The translations under genes and the position numbers were made by a program. From the NCBI GenBank assembly GCA_945861965.1, contig CAMAWM010000013.1, forward strand, positions 1 to 59,333: a stretch of DNA of 59,333 bases, written 5' to 3'. This DNA is from Chitinophaga pinensis (GTDB lineage Bacteria > Bacteroidota > Bacteroidia > UKL13-3). Position 1 is the stretch's first letter. The number at the start of each line of letters is the position of its first letter. Below the pieces are notes generated by a model. That model made no database searches and had not been told where the DNA came from. It worked only from the letters and a program-made list of their open reading frames with translations. Of this stretch, positions 25,906-34,611 are shown in pieces.

Positions 25906-28038
25906 ATGGCAGACTTCGAAACCTCACATGTTAAAAACATTGTGCTTTTAGGACATTCAGGCTGCGGAAAAACAACACTTGCCGAAAGCATGTTGTTTGA
26001 AGCCGGACTTACCAGCCGCAAAGGAAGCATTGAAGAGAAAAATACCGTTGGAGATTACCACGAATTAGAACAGGAACGTGGAAACTCTGTTTTTTCAAAA
26101 TTATTGCACACACAATGGCGTGGCTTTAAAATTAATATTATTGATACTCCTGGTTACGATGATTTTGTTGGAGAAGTTGTGTCGGCTTTGCGAGTTGCCG
26201 ATACGGGTATAATTATGATAAATGCAATTTCGGGTGTTGAAGTTGGAACCGAAACTATTTGGGAATACACCGAAGAATTTAAAACGCCAGTGGTTTTTGC
26301 GGTCAATCAACTTGATCACGAAAAGTCTGATTTTGATAAATCAGTTGAACAGGCAAAAGGTAGATTTGGGAAAAAACTGTTGGTGGTTCAGTATCCTTTA
26401 AATCAAGGATCTTCTTTTGATTCAATTGTAGATGTTTTAAAAATGGTGATGTATAAATTTCCAGCTTCAGGAGGTAAACCACAAAAGCTACCGATACCCG
26501 AAAGTGAATTGGCAAAAGCCGAAAAACTGCATAACGATTTGGTTGAATCAATAGCCGAGAACGATGAGAAATTAATGGACAAATATTTTGAAACAGGAAC
26601 CTTAGACGAAGATGAAATGCGTGAAGTTTTGAAAAAGGCAATGATTGATCACGAATTGTTTCCGCTATTTTGTTTGTCGGCAAAACGAAATATGGGAAGC
26701 GGCAGATTGATGGGATTTATTGATAATGTTTGTCCTAGTGCAAACGAAATGAAAGCTCAAAAAACAAAGTCGGGCGATGAATTAAAATGCGATGCAAAAG
26801 GTCCAGTATGTTTGTTTGTATTCAAAACTATTTCGGAACAACACCTTGGCGAGATGTCTTTTTTCAAAGTATATTCTGGAACAATTAAAGCAGGAATGGA
26901 GCTTGTGAATGAGTCGAGCGGTGTTACCGAAAAAATAAATCAATTGTTTATCATCGAAGGAAAAAAACGAATACAAGTTAACGAGTTAGTTGCTGGAGAT
27001 ATTGGTGCAACGATAAAACTGAGGCATACTCACACCAACAATACTTTACACATAAAAGGTAAAAACATTGAGTTGTTTCCAATTGTATTTCCATTGCCCA
27101 ATATGCGCATTGCAATCGAATCTTCAAACAAAAGCGAAGATGAAAAATTGGCTGTTGCACTGCACCAACTTCAAGAAGAAGATGCCACAATTATAGTTGA
27201 TGTATCGCCCGAATTGAAGCAAACCATTTTGCACATTCAAGGAGAATTGCACCTGACTGTAATCAAATGGAAAATTGCGCATATTTATAAATTAGCAGTC
27301 AAGTTTATCAAACCCAAAATTCCGTATCGCGAAACCATTCAGAAAATGGTTCATTCAAATTACAGACACAAAAAACAATCGGGTGGAGCCGGACAATTTG
27401 GAGAAGTGAGTATTCAAGTTGAACCTTACTACGATGGAATGCCCGATCCAAAAGGATTTTCAGTTAGAGGACGCGAAACGCATGAATTGCCTTGGGGTGG
27501 GAAATTGATTTTCTTAAATTGCATTGTGGGTGGCGCTATAGATCAACGTTTTCTTCCATCCGTGTTGAAAGGTGTAATGGAAAAAATGCACGAAGGGCCT
27601 TTGACAGGATCGTATGCTCGCGATGTGAGAGTAAGTGTTTTTGATGGAAAAATGCACGCAGTTGACTCCAACGATTTGTCGTTTAAAATTGCAGGAATGA
27701 TGTCTTTTAAACAAGCGTTTCACGATGCCGATCCGCAAATTCTAGAGCCCATTTATCATGTCGAAATACTTTGCCCTGATGAAATGACAGGAGGAATAAT
27801 GGGCGACTTGCAAACACGAAGAGGAATTATTGAAGGAATGGATACACAAGGACATTATCAGAAAGTAAATGCAAATGTACCCTTGTCGGATATGAATGAT
27901 TATTCTTCAACGTTGAGATCTATTTCGCAAGGAAGAGCAAAATATAAAATGCGTTTTCAAAAATACCAAGCAGTGCCTTACGACATGCAGAAAAAATTAA
28001 TTGCTGAATACAAAGGATTGGAAAAGGCAGAAGCTTAA
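25906..28038 (+). CDS. Elongation factor G-like GTPase (EF-G paralogue)
   Basis: A 710-residue five-domain translational GTPase. G1 is GHSGCGKT (residues 16-23), G3 is DTPGYDDF (80-87) and G4 is NQLD (135-138) where EF-G has NKxD. The switch I motif RGITI of housekeeping EF-G is RGNSV here (58-62), so the Mg-coordinating threonine position is changed. Domains II to V follow, including GGAGQFGEVSIQVEP in domain IV (~490) and a domain V with GGIMGDLQTRRGIIEGM. Such paralogues are common in Bacteroidota beside the true fusA; their role in elongation or recycling is not settled. No ribosomal-protein genes are nearby, which argues against this being the main EF-G. Confidence 0.9.
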   Translation: MADFETSHVKNIVLLGHSGCGKTTLAESMLFEAGLTSRKGSIEEKNTVGDYHELEQERGNSVFSKLLHTQWRGFKINIIDTPGYDDFVGEVVSALRVADTGIIMINAISGVEVGTETIWEYTEEFKTPVVFAVNQLDHEKSDFDKSVEQAKGRFGKKLLVVQYPLNQGSSFDSIVDVLKMVMYKFPASGGKPQKLPIPESELAKAEKLHNDLVESIAENDEKLMDKYFETGTLDEDEMREVLKKAMIDHELFPLFCLSAKRNMGSGRLMGFIDNVCPSANEMKAQKTKSGDELKCDAKGPVCLFVFKTISEQHLGEMSFFKVYSGTIKAGMELVNESSGVTEKINQLFIIEGKKRIQVNELVAGDIGATIKLRHTHTNNTLHIKGKNIELFPIVFPLPNMRIAIESSNKSEDEKLAVALHQLQEEDATIIVDVSPELKQTILHIQGELHLTVIKWKIAHIYKLAVKFIKPKIPYRETIQKMVHSNYRHKKQSGGAGQFGEVSIQVEPYYDGMPDPKGFSVRGRETHELPWGGKLIFLNCIVGGAIDQRFLPSVLKGVMEKMHEGPLTGSYARDVRVSVFDGKMHAVDSNDLSFKIAGMMSFKQAFHDADPQILEPIYHVEILCPDEMTGGIMGDLQTRRGIIEGMDTQGHYQKVNANVPLSDMNDYSSTLRSISQGRAKYKMRFQKYQAVPYDMQKKLIAEYKGLEKAEA

Positions 28039-28111
28039 CAGCAACAATTTTTAAGAATAAAAATTTTCAAAATTTTAACAAATAATAATTTTTAACTGTT
28101 GATATTTTTCA

Positions 28112-28723
28112 ATGAGCGAAGAGGAAATAACATATGGAAAAAAGTATTCCAGTATTGAACTGAATGGTCCAAATGGTATAGAAACTATTCCCCTAAAAAA
28201 AGCGGGAAAAAAGTTTATTCCTATAGGTAGTTTTATAGATAATGATATGCGTTCTGAATGCATTGAGGAGCGAATAAAAACAGATATAAACCCTTTGCTA
28301 ATCGAATTAGAAGAGTTAATTAAAGAGGTATTTCGATGCGAATTAAATTATGAATTATCAGTTAGTCCTGTCTTTATTAAGAATGCATCACTTGATAAAA
28401 TATTGCAAGGAATTGATGATTACATTTATACTTATTTAATTGTTAATGGTTTTATTTCTGAGAGGTTTACAATGCAAATTATTATAAATTGTACAAAAAA
28501 AGAAAAACATGACATTCAATTTTGGGGCACTGTCATAGACATAAGCTATTGGGGTGAAACTTGGTTGCAAGAAAGTACAGATCATGAATATAGCATATGG
28601 ATGTTAGATATTGAAAATGTTAAAACATTTGTTGACACTCCATACGAACCATATCAAAAAGAACTTATTTTATCGAAAATATTGGGCAATATTAAAATAG
28701 ATCATAAATATTATTATAAATAA
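28112..28723 (+). CDS. Orphan 203-residue cytoplasmic protein of unknown function
   Basis: I do not recognise this family. It opens with ATG at 28112 and has no signal peptide or membrane segment. It is acidic in the middle (IEELEELIKEVF-like helix, ~55-75) and aromatic toward the C-terminus (QFWGTVIDISYWGETWLQE, ~145-163), ending in HKYYYK. It looks like a small soluble alpha/beta protein. It lies 73 bp after the EF-G paralogue, and its stop is 1 bp before the left copy of the duplicated pcrA leader, so it may be part of the same accessory insertion. An immunity-protein role for a secreted neighbour is possible but only a guess. Confidence 0.7.
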   Translation: MSEEEITYGKKYSSIELNGPNGIETIPLKKAGKKFIPIGSFIDNDMRSECIEERIKTDINPLLIELEELIKEVFRCELNYELSVSPVFIKNASLDKILQGIDDYIYTYLIVNGFISERFTMQIIINCTKKEKHDIQFWGTVIDISYWGETWLQESTDHEYSIWMLDIENVKTFVDTPYEPYQKELILSKILGNIKIDHKYYYK

Positions 28724-28724
28724 C

Positions 28725-28842
28725 TTTTTTGTTGATATTTTACTCCTAATCCCTGACACAAAAATCTATTTTCGTTGCGTGGATTACTTGAATTTATTAA
28801 ACGAAAATCAGCGTGCTGCTGTGGAAGAAAGTGAAGGTCTGG
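28725..28842 (+). repeat. Direct repeat, left copy: duplicate of the pcrA promoter and first 21 codons
   Basis: It aligns with 30742-30860 with one 1-base gap and about six substitutions over ~118 bp. The duplicated stretch ends inside the coding sequence at the glycine-proline codons before the Walker A region. Confidence 0.95.
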
Positions 28843-28853
28843 ACTATTTTTAA
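28779..28853 (+). pseudogene. Orphan 5' fragment of the pcrA helicase gene
   Basis: A GTG start and 20 codons nearly identical to the start of the intact pcrA at 30797 (DYLNLLNENQRAAVEE) run into unrelated sequence and stop at TAA 28851-28853. The 24-codon product would have no function as a helicase. It carries the same upstream TATTTTCG element as the intact gene, so it may still be transcribed. Confidence 0.9.
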
Positions 28854-28884
28854 AAGTATCATCAATTCTCTTTCCGAAATTATT

Positions 28885-30141
28885 TTATTGAATAATAATT
28901 TTGTTAGTGTAAATTTTATCGCCAACTTTTACTTTTACAAAATATAAGCCTGCCTCTGCGCCCGAAAGATTTATTTCTTTTGAAAAGTTGTCAGTAATTT
29001 TTTGCGACAGTTCTACGTAAAGTGCTTTGCCTAAAATATCGGTAACTGTTATTTCAGCTTTTCCTTTAGCTTTTATTTCTATGATGAAAATTCCTGTTGT
29101 TGGGTTTGGATAAATTCGAAGGGTTGGATGTAAAAGAAAATATTCTGTTTTCCCGATTTCCGAAACACCTGTACTCCAAGGAGCATACTCCCAGAAGTCT
29201 TTATATTTCGTATCAGCACTATCATATCCCAAACCCACATATCCTTTGTTGCCTATGCTAAAACTAATTGTACTTGATCGATTACTATTATTTCCAAAAT
29301 TCGCTTTTTGCCTCCAAACATCGGAATCTGGATTGTACTCTATAAAATCCTTGTAATAATTAGTAAAACTAATTCCACACCCAACATATCCCTTATTGCC
29401 TATGCTAAAGCCAAAAGCCAAATATCTTGAACTATCAAGGTCTTTAATTCTATTCCAAGTATTTGTTGCTGGGTCATATTTCCAAAAATCTTTATTGGTT
29501 GATGTACCAGTAGGACTAAATCCTGTTCCAACATACCCATTGTTACCAATCGCAAATGCTACTGGACGTGAACGTGCTGAACCTGGAAAGTTTGTTTTAG
29601 GATACCATCGATTGCTATCGGGTTTGTATTCCCATAAATCATTTTTGTAACCTGTAGCATCTTTCCCGCAAGTTATATAACCACTATTGTTTATGCTAAA
29701 ACCAGCTGCCCACATTCTTGCTCCAGTAGGTAAATCTGCTCTTCGTGTCCAATAATTACTGTCAACATCATACTCCCAAAAGTCGCTGAAGGCTATAATG
29801 TATAATGAATCAATAGTTCCTTGTGTTCTACGTATAATATAACCTCCCCCAACATATCCCTTGTTTCCAATATTGAAACTTAAAGCTCCTATTCGTGCCA
29901 AGACGCCAATATTTGCTTTTTGCGCCCAAGTGTTGTTACTTGCATTATACTCCCAAAAATCATTGAATGTATCAGCAATTCCATAACCTGCACCACAACC
30001 TACATAGCCTTTGTTGCCAATACTAAAACCAATTGCCTGCTCCCTTACGTTAATGAAATCTGCTTTTTTTGTCCATTGCCCTTGAGCCAAACCTATTTCA
30101 GATATTGTAATGCAAATCGTAATAATTAGAATACGTTTCAT
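28885..30141 (-). CDS. Secreted Kelch-repeat protein with T9SS sorting domain
   Basis: A 418-residue exported protein. It has a signal peptide (residues 1-19, ending GLAQ) and six Kelch-type repeats of ~50 residues, each with a SIGNKGYVGCG-like strand pair and a DFWEYxxxxNxW strand; this suggests a six-bladed propeller. A C-terminal T9SS type A sorting domain follows (IYPNPTTGIFIIE, DILGK, GLYFVKVKVG, final IIIQ). Kelch propellers bind proteins or glycans; the ligand is unknown. It lies inside the 1.9 kb segment bracketed by the duplicated pcrA leader, 34 bp downstream of the small exported protein gene, so the two are probably co-transcribed. Confidence 0.88.
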   Translation of the reverse strand: MKRILIITICITISEIGLAQGQWTKKADFINVREQAIGFSIGNKGYVGCGAGYGIADTFNDFWEYNASNNTWAQKANIGVLARIGALSFNIGNKGYVGGGYIIRRTQGTIDSLYIIAFSDFWEYDVDSNYWTRRADLPTGARMWAAGFSINNSGYITCGKDATGYKNDLWEYKPDSNRWYPKTNFPGSARSRPVAFAIGNNGYVGTGFSPTGTSTNKDFWKYDPATNTWNRIKDLDSSRYLAFGFSIGNKGYVGCGISFTNYYKDFIEYNPDSDVWRQKANFGNNSNRSSTISFSIGNKGYVGLGYDSADTKYKDFWEYAPWSTGVSEIGKTEYFLLHPTLRIYPNPTTGIFIIEIKAKGKAEITVTDILGKALYVELSQKITDNFSKEINLSGAEAGLYFVKVKVGDKIYTNKIIIQ

Positions 30142-30175
30142 ATTTTTTTTTGAAATTTACAATTTACTATTTATA

Positions 30176-30673
30176 CTATTCGTCAGGTGGCGAGTTGCAA
30201 TTTAAAACAAGGCTGAAATCCTGACTTGGTGGATTAGGATATTGTTTGGTAACATTGATTTGACCAGATACGCAACATAAAGTAGAAATAGTTGCCGAAG
30301 TATTAGTATTAGCCATATACAATAAGTCCCAAGTACGACCAGTTGTATAAATATCCCATAACCAAACATGAGCTATAGTAATTGAATATACATTACCGTT
30401 ATTTAAATCCCATCGGTCTAACAAGTTATTGTCAGAAGGCAGAGTTACTATTCCTCCATTAGCAGATATACCAGGGCCATGTATAGCATCAGGATACCAT
30501 CGATTAGTTATTGGTGTTTGAGTGGTAACATTAAAGACTGAGTATTCAAACTGTATAACTTCAAAGTTGCAATGTGTATTATTAATTACACTAATTAAAC
30601 GTTGCCCAAAACTCATAGTTGGTATTCCCATAGCAAGTATGCTAATTAATAGTAGGTTTTTAAGAGTATTCAT
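30176..30673 (-). CDS. Small exported protein of unknown function
   Basis: A 165-residue protein with a clear signal peptide (MNTLKNLLLISILAMGIPTMSFG, cleaved before Q). The mature part is beta-rich with three cysteines (NTHCNF, two adjacent in LCCVSG) and a fourth near the end (VLNCNSPPDE), so one or two disulfides are possible. I see no T9SS sorting domain or lipobox. I do not recognise the family. It is the first gene of the two-gene minus-strand unit with the Kelch cargo, inside the segment flanked by the pcrA leader duplication, so it may act with that cargo. Confidence 0.75.
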   Translation of the reverse strand: MNTLKNLLLISILAMGIPTMSFGQRLISVINNTHCNFEVIQFEYSVFNVTTQTPITNRWYPDAIHGPGISANGGIVTLPSDNNLLDRWDLNNGNVYSITIAHVWLWDIYTTGRTWDLLYMANTNTSATISTLCCVSGQINVTKQYPNPPSQDFSLVLNCNSPPDE

Positions 30674-30741
30674 TTTTATTTCATTTATTCTATTGCAAAC
30701 GTATAATATTATTGTAACAAAAAATTAGAATCACGCATTAA

Positions 30742-30860
30742 TTTTTTGTTGATATTTTACTCCTAATTCACTGACACAAAAATCTATTTTCGTTGCGTGG
30801 ATTACTTGAATTTATTAAACGAAAATCAGCGTGCTGCTGTAGAAGAAACGGAAGGTCCGG
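30742..30860 (+). repeat. Direct repeat, right copy: leader and first 21 codons of intact pcrA
   Basis: It is the functional counterpart of 28725-28842. The element TATTTTCG (30785-30792) lies 4 bp before the GTG start in both copies. Confidence 0.95.
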
Positions 30861-33088
30861 TTATGATTGTTGCAGGTGCTGGATCGGGCAAAACCCGCGT
30901 GCTTACTTACCGCGTAGCACATATAATGAATAAAGGAACGGATGCATTTCGAATTTTATCCTTAACATTTACCAACAAAGCAGCTCGCGAAATGCGCGAA
31001 CGGATTTTTGATCTGATGGGTTCTGAAGCTAGAAATCTTTGGATGGGAACTTTTCATAGCATTTTTGCCCGTATTTTACGCATAGAACACGACCGAATTG
31101 GCTATCCTGCAAACTTTACTATCTACGATTCAGACGATGCCAAAAGTTTGATAAAGTCTATTGTAAAGGAAATGAAACTTGATGATAAATTGTACAAAGC
31201 ATCTACTATTTTAAACCGCATTTCATCTGCCAAAAACGTGTTGGTAGATGCAGATGAATATGCCGGAAGTTCTGAGAATTTAGATTTTGATGAAAGCACT
31301 GGCAGACCAAAATTTAGCGCAATTTTCAAACTTTATCAGCAACGATGTTTCCGTGCAGCTGCAATGGATTTTGATGATTTGTTGATGAAAACGTATGAAC
31401 TGTTGCGAAACCACAACGATATTTTACACAAATATCAACACAAATTTCAATACATAATGGTTGATGAGTTTCAGGATACAAACGAAGCGCAGTATGCCAT
31501 TGTAAGAAAACTTGCCGCTGTTCATCATAACATTGCTGTGGTTGGCGATGATGCGCAAAGTATTTATGCTTTTAGAGGAGCATCCATAAAAAATATATTG
31601 GGTTTTCAAAAAGATTTTCCAAATACCAAAACATTTAAACTAGAACAAAACTACCGAAGCACACAAACAATTGTTGAGGCTGCTGGAAGTATAATTAAAC
31701 AAAACAAGGATCAAATAGCTAAAACAATATTTACTGAAAATGAATTGGGCGAAAAAATTAGGGTAATTAAAGCATTAACAGATAACGAAGAGGGGCGAAT
31801 GGTAGCGTCCGGAATATTTGGCGAAAAAATGAACAGCCAGGCTTTCAACAAAGATTTTGCGGTGCTGTATAGAACAAATGCACAAAGCAGATCGATGGAA
31901 GAAAGTTTACGTAAATTAAATATTCCGTATAGAATTTATGGTGGATTGAGTTTTTATCAGCGCAAAGAAATCAAGGATTTGATTGCCTATTTTAGAGTAA
32001 CTATAAATCCAAGCGATGAAGAGGCCTTGAAAAGAATTATCAATTTTCCGGCACGTGGTATTGGAAAAACTTTGTTAGACAGAGTTGCTGTATTTGCCAA
32101 CGAAAATAATTTGAGCTGGTGGGAAACAATCTTGCGTGCAAAAGAGTTTGGATTAAAAGGATCGGAGTTATTAGAGGATTTTGCGATGATGATCAAAAGT
32201 TTTCAAATAATTTTAAATCAACCGGCATACGATGTTGCAATGCACATTGCCAAACAAACTGGATTATTAAAATCCTTGTACGAAGATAAAACCGTTGAGG
32301 GAATTGCGCGATACGAAAACATTGAAGAACTATTAAACGGACTTAAAGAATTTAGTGTGGATGAAAGCGTGGACGATGATGGCGTACAGAAATATGGGAT
32401 TCTTACAGAATATATGGCAGATATTGCATTGCTAACGGATGCTGATACTGATAACCCCGAAGACAATGACCGAGTAAAACTAATGACGATACATGCGTCA
32501 AAAGGATTGGAGTTTAAATATGTTTATCTGGTTGGTTTGGAGGAAAATTTATTTCCATCGCAAATGGCTTTGGGAAGCAGACAGGAATTGGAGGAAGAAC
32601 GAAGATTGTTTTATGTAGCAATAACTAGAGCAATGAAAAAAATAACGATTTCGTTTGCAACAAGTCGATTTAAATTTGGGACAATTTCTTCGGCTGAGCC
32701 AAGTCGTTTTTTAAGCGAATTGGATTCGAAATATTTACAATTAGAATTTGTGTCGAAAGTTACAGGAATAGGAAATAATGCTGAAATTCAAAACAGGTTT
32801 AATAAGTCCAAACAAGCTACTACAACATTAAAAACGGTAACAAGCAAATTTGCTCAAAACACCACTCAAACAAAAGCGCAGTCAATTCCAGTTGATCCCA
32901 ATTTTTTGGGCGATGATACCAGTAATTTGCAAAGCGGAAACGAAGTAGAACATCAACGTTTTGGGGTTGGTAAAGTATTGAAAGTTGAAGGAGTTGGCGA
33001 TAATAAAAAAGCGGAAATTGAATTTGAATCTACAGGGAGAAAAATGATTGTATTGAAGTTTGCCAAGTTGAAAATTAAACAAGAGTAA
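30797..33088 (+). CDS. pcrA: ATP-dependent DNA helicase PcrA/UvrD
   Basis: A 763-residue superfamily 1 helicase, 3'-5', acting in repair and replication restart. Walker A GAGSGKT is at residues 27-33 and LTFTNKAAREM (~53) is motif Ia. MVDEFQDTN (~222) is Walker B. VVGDDAQSIYAFRGA (~250), QNYRST (~285), TIHASKGLEFKYVYLVG (~565) and the VAITRA motif are present. The C-terminus (~710-760) has a Tudor-like RNA-polymerase-binding domain (EVEHQRFGVGKVLKVEG). The start is GTG at 30797, set by homology and by the duplicated leader. Its promoter and first 21 codons are also present 2.0 kb upstream. Confidence 0.96.
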   Translation: MDYLNLLNENQRAAVEETEGPVMIVAGAGSGKTRVLTYRVAHIMNKGTDAFRILSLTFTNKAAREMRERIFDLMGSEARNLWMGTFHSIFARILRIEHDRIGYPANFTIYDSDDAKSLIKSIVKEMKLDDKLYKASTILNRISSAKNVLVDADEYAGSSENLDFDESTGRPKFSAIFKLYQQRCFRAAAMDFDDLLMKTYELLRNHNDILHKYQHKFQYIMVDEFQDTNEAQYAIVRKLAAVHHNIAVVGDDAQSIYAFRGASIKNILGFQKDFPNTKTFKLEQNYRSTQTIVEAAGSIIKQNKDQIAKTIFTENELGEKIRVIKALTDNEEGRMVASGIFGEKMNSQAFNKDFAVLYRTNAQSRSMEESLRKLNIPYRIYGGLSFYQRKEIKDLIAYFRVTINPSDEEALKRIINFPARGIGKTLLDRVAVFANENNLSWWETILRAKEFGLKGSELLEDFAMMIKSFQIILNQPAYDVAMHIAKQTGLLKSLYEDKTVEGIARYENIEELLNGLKEFSVDESVDDDGVQKYGILTEYMADIALLTDADTDNPEDNDRVKLMTIHASKGLEFKYVYLVGLEENLFPSQMALGSRQELEEERRLFYVAITRAMKKITISFATSRFKFGTISSAEPSRFLSELDSKYLQLEFVSKVTGIGNNAEIQNRFNKSKQATTTLKTVTSKFAQNTTQTKAQSIPVDPNFLGDDTSNLQSGNEVEHQRFGVGKVLKVEGVGDNKKAEIEFESTGRKMIVLKFAKLKIKQE

Positions 33089-33132
33089 TTGGTTTTCAGT
33101 TTTGCTTTAAAGAAATCATAATGCAGTTACTT

Positions 33133-33309
33133 TCAAAATCCTTTTGCAATAAGATAAGGAAGTAGAATGTACAAAACCACACCTTTAATTAGGAAAAACA
33201 TAAAACCCCAAAACCCAAGTTGTTTCAACCAAGCCCACCATTTGTAGCGTTTGTTGTGCGGAACTGGGCATTCCAATGGTTTTTCTAAAACTCTTTCAAC
33301 GGGTTTCAT
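33133..33309 (-). CDS. Small single-pass membrane protein
   Basis: 58 residues from the ATG at 33309 (MKPVERVLEKPLECPVPH). A longer reading from 33381 adds 24 residues with no family support. A basic Trp-rich segment (RYKWWAWLKQLGF) precedes one hydrophobic helix (~30-55). Similar short proteins occur in Bacteroidota genomes, with no known function. It sits between pcrA and the GNAT gene, convergent with pcrA. Confidence 0.6.
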   Translation of the reverse strand: MKPVERVLEKPLECPVPHNKRYKWWAWLKQLGFWGFMFFLIKGVVLYILLPYLIAKGF

Positions 33310-33417
33310 TAAAAATGTAAAATTTAAAAATGCAAAAATACTATTAATTTTTTTATGAAAACATTGTCTTTTGTCATTCAAAAGTCGAAGCGGAAATTGG
33401 TCGAAATAAAAAAAAGA

Positions 33418-33900
33418 TTACAAGAGCTTTTGCATAATCAAAACATCTAATGTTTTTCCGAATTTAACGCCAACTTGCTTTAATATGCCCACCGTAAAAA
33501 ACTGAAATTTTTCATGAATTTTTACACTGATTTCATTGCCCTCAGTTATTCGCGAAATTACCGCTTTTACTCCTTTTGATTTTCCTTGATTTAAAACGGC
33601 TTCTGTTATTAGTTTGCTCAATCCTTTTCTTCGGTGTTTTGGATGAACATAAACGCTGAATTCTGCTGTTTGGTCGTATGCGCAACGGTCGCTGTATTGG
33701 CTTAAACTTGCCCAAGCTACTACCTCTTCATTTATTTCAGCCACCATCACACAAAATTTTTCGTTGTGATTATTCAACCACTTCAACATCTCTTCTGTTG
33801 ATTTTATTTCGGTATCGAAAGTAGCAGTAGTGTTTAAAATAGCATCGTTGTAGATTTCAGTTATTGCAGAAATATCTGAAGGGTTTGCAAAACGAATCAT
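33418..33900 (-). CDS. GNAT-family N-acetyltransferase (phosphinothricin acetyltransferase-like)
   Basis: A 160-residue single GNAT domain. The N-terminus IRFANPSDISAITEIYN is typical. The acetyl-CoA pyrophosphate loop is HPKHRRKGLSKLI (~92-104), after a SVYVHP strand. The segment TTATFDTE (~24-31) matches the Pat/YncA subgroup, which acetylates small amines such as phosphinothricin or methionine derivatives. The natural substrate is unknown. It precedes a 36 bp gap from the deoxynucleoside kinase gene. Confidence 0.85.
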   Translation of the reverse strand: MIRFANPSDISAITEIYNDAILNTTATFDTEIKSTEEMLKWLNNHNEKFCVMVAEINEEVVAWASLSQYSDRCAYDQTAEFSVYVHPKHRRKGLSKLITEAVLNQGKSKGVKAVISRITEGNEISVKIHEKFQFFTVGILKQVGVKFGKTLDVLIMQKLL

Positions 33901-33936
33901 GGTTAAAAAAATGCTAAATTTAACATTCAGCCAAGT

Positions 33937-34548
33937 TTAGAAAAGTCCGTTTATTTCGGTATGAATTTTTTCTATTACAAGACCAACATCTTCATTTTTT
34001 TCGGCAAAATTTAATTCGTCAACTTCAATTATTAGATGTCTTGGTTTGTAATTGCTAATCCAACCTTCATAGCGTTCGTTTAATCTTTTTAGATAATCAA
34101 GTCGAATAGAATCTTCGTATTCGCGGCCTCGTTTTTGAATATTATTTACCAAGCTTGGAATTCCTGCACGCAAATAAACCAACAAATCGGGCGGCTTGAT
34201 GGTGTGATTAAGCGATTCGAATATACGTTGGTAAGTTTCGAAATCACGTGTGCTCATTAATCCCATACTGTGAAGATTTGGAGCAAAAATATACGCATCC
34301 TCGTAAATTGTTCGGTCCTGAATTATGTTTTTCTTTTGTTTTTGAAGTTGCAAAATTGTGTTGTAACGACTGTTCAAAAAATAAATCTGCAGGTTGAAAC
34401 TCCAACGTTGCATGTCTTCATAAAAATCGCTGATGTACGGGTTGTCCTCTACGTCTTCGTAATGTGGTTCGAAATTATAATGCTTTGATAAAAGTGTAGT
34501 AAGCGTAGTTTTTCCGGCTCCTATGTTTCCTGCAATGGCTAAATACAT
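33937..34548 (-). CDS. Deoxynucleoside kinase (dAdo/dGuo kinase type)
   Basis: A 203-residue P-loop kinase. It phosphorylates salvaged deoxynucleosides with ATP. The P-loop GNIGAGKTT is at residues 7-15. The base-recognition segment WSFNLQIYFLNSR is at ~49-61, DRTIYEDAYIFAPN at ~78-91 carries the catalytic DR(T/S), and the LID-like arginines lie in QKRGREYE (~135). The length and motifs fit the Bacteroidota and Firmicutes Dck/Dgk group. It is divergent from the YhhQ-type gene, with an inverted repeat between them. Confidence 0.9.
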   Translation of the reverse strand: MYLAIAGNIGAGKTTLTTLLSKHYNFEPHYEDVEDNPYISDFYEDMQRWSFNLQIYFLNSRYNTILQLQKQKKNIIQDRTIYEDAYIFAPNLHSMGLMSTRDFETYQRIFESLNHTIKPPDLLVYLRAGIPSLVNNIQKRGREYEDSIRLDYLKRLNERYEGWISNYKPRHLIIEVDELNFAEKNEDVGLVIEKIHTEINGLF

Positions 34549-34611
34549 GGTGTGTGTTTTATAGATTTAAACAGCGAGATTATGTAATTGCAAACAAAGG
34601 ATTTTAACACA

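Noticed and set aside
28843-30741. The cassette between the pcrA leader copies as an insertion sequence
   Set aside because: It has no transposase or integrase, and I see no terminal inverted repeats; the flanking repeat is far longer than an IS target duplication.
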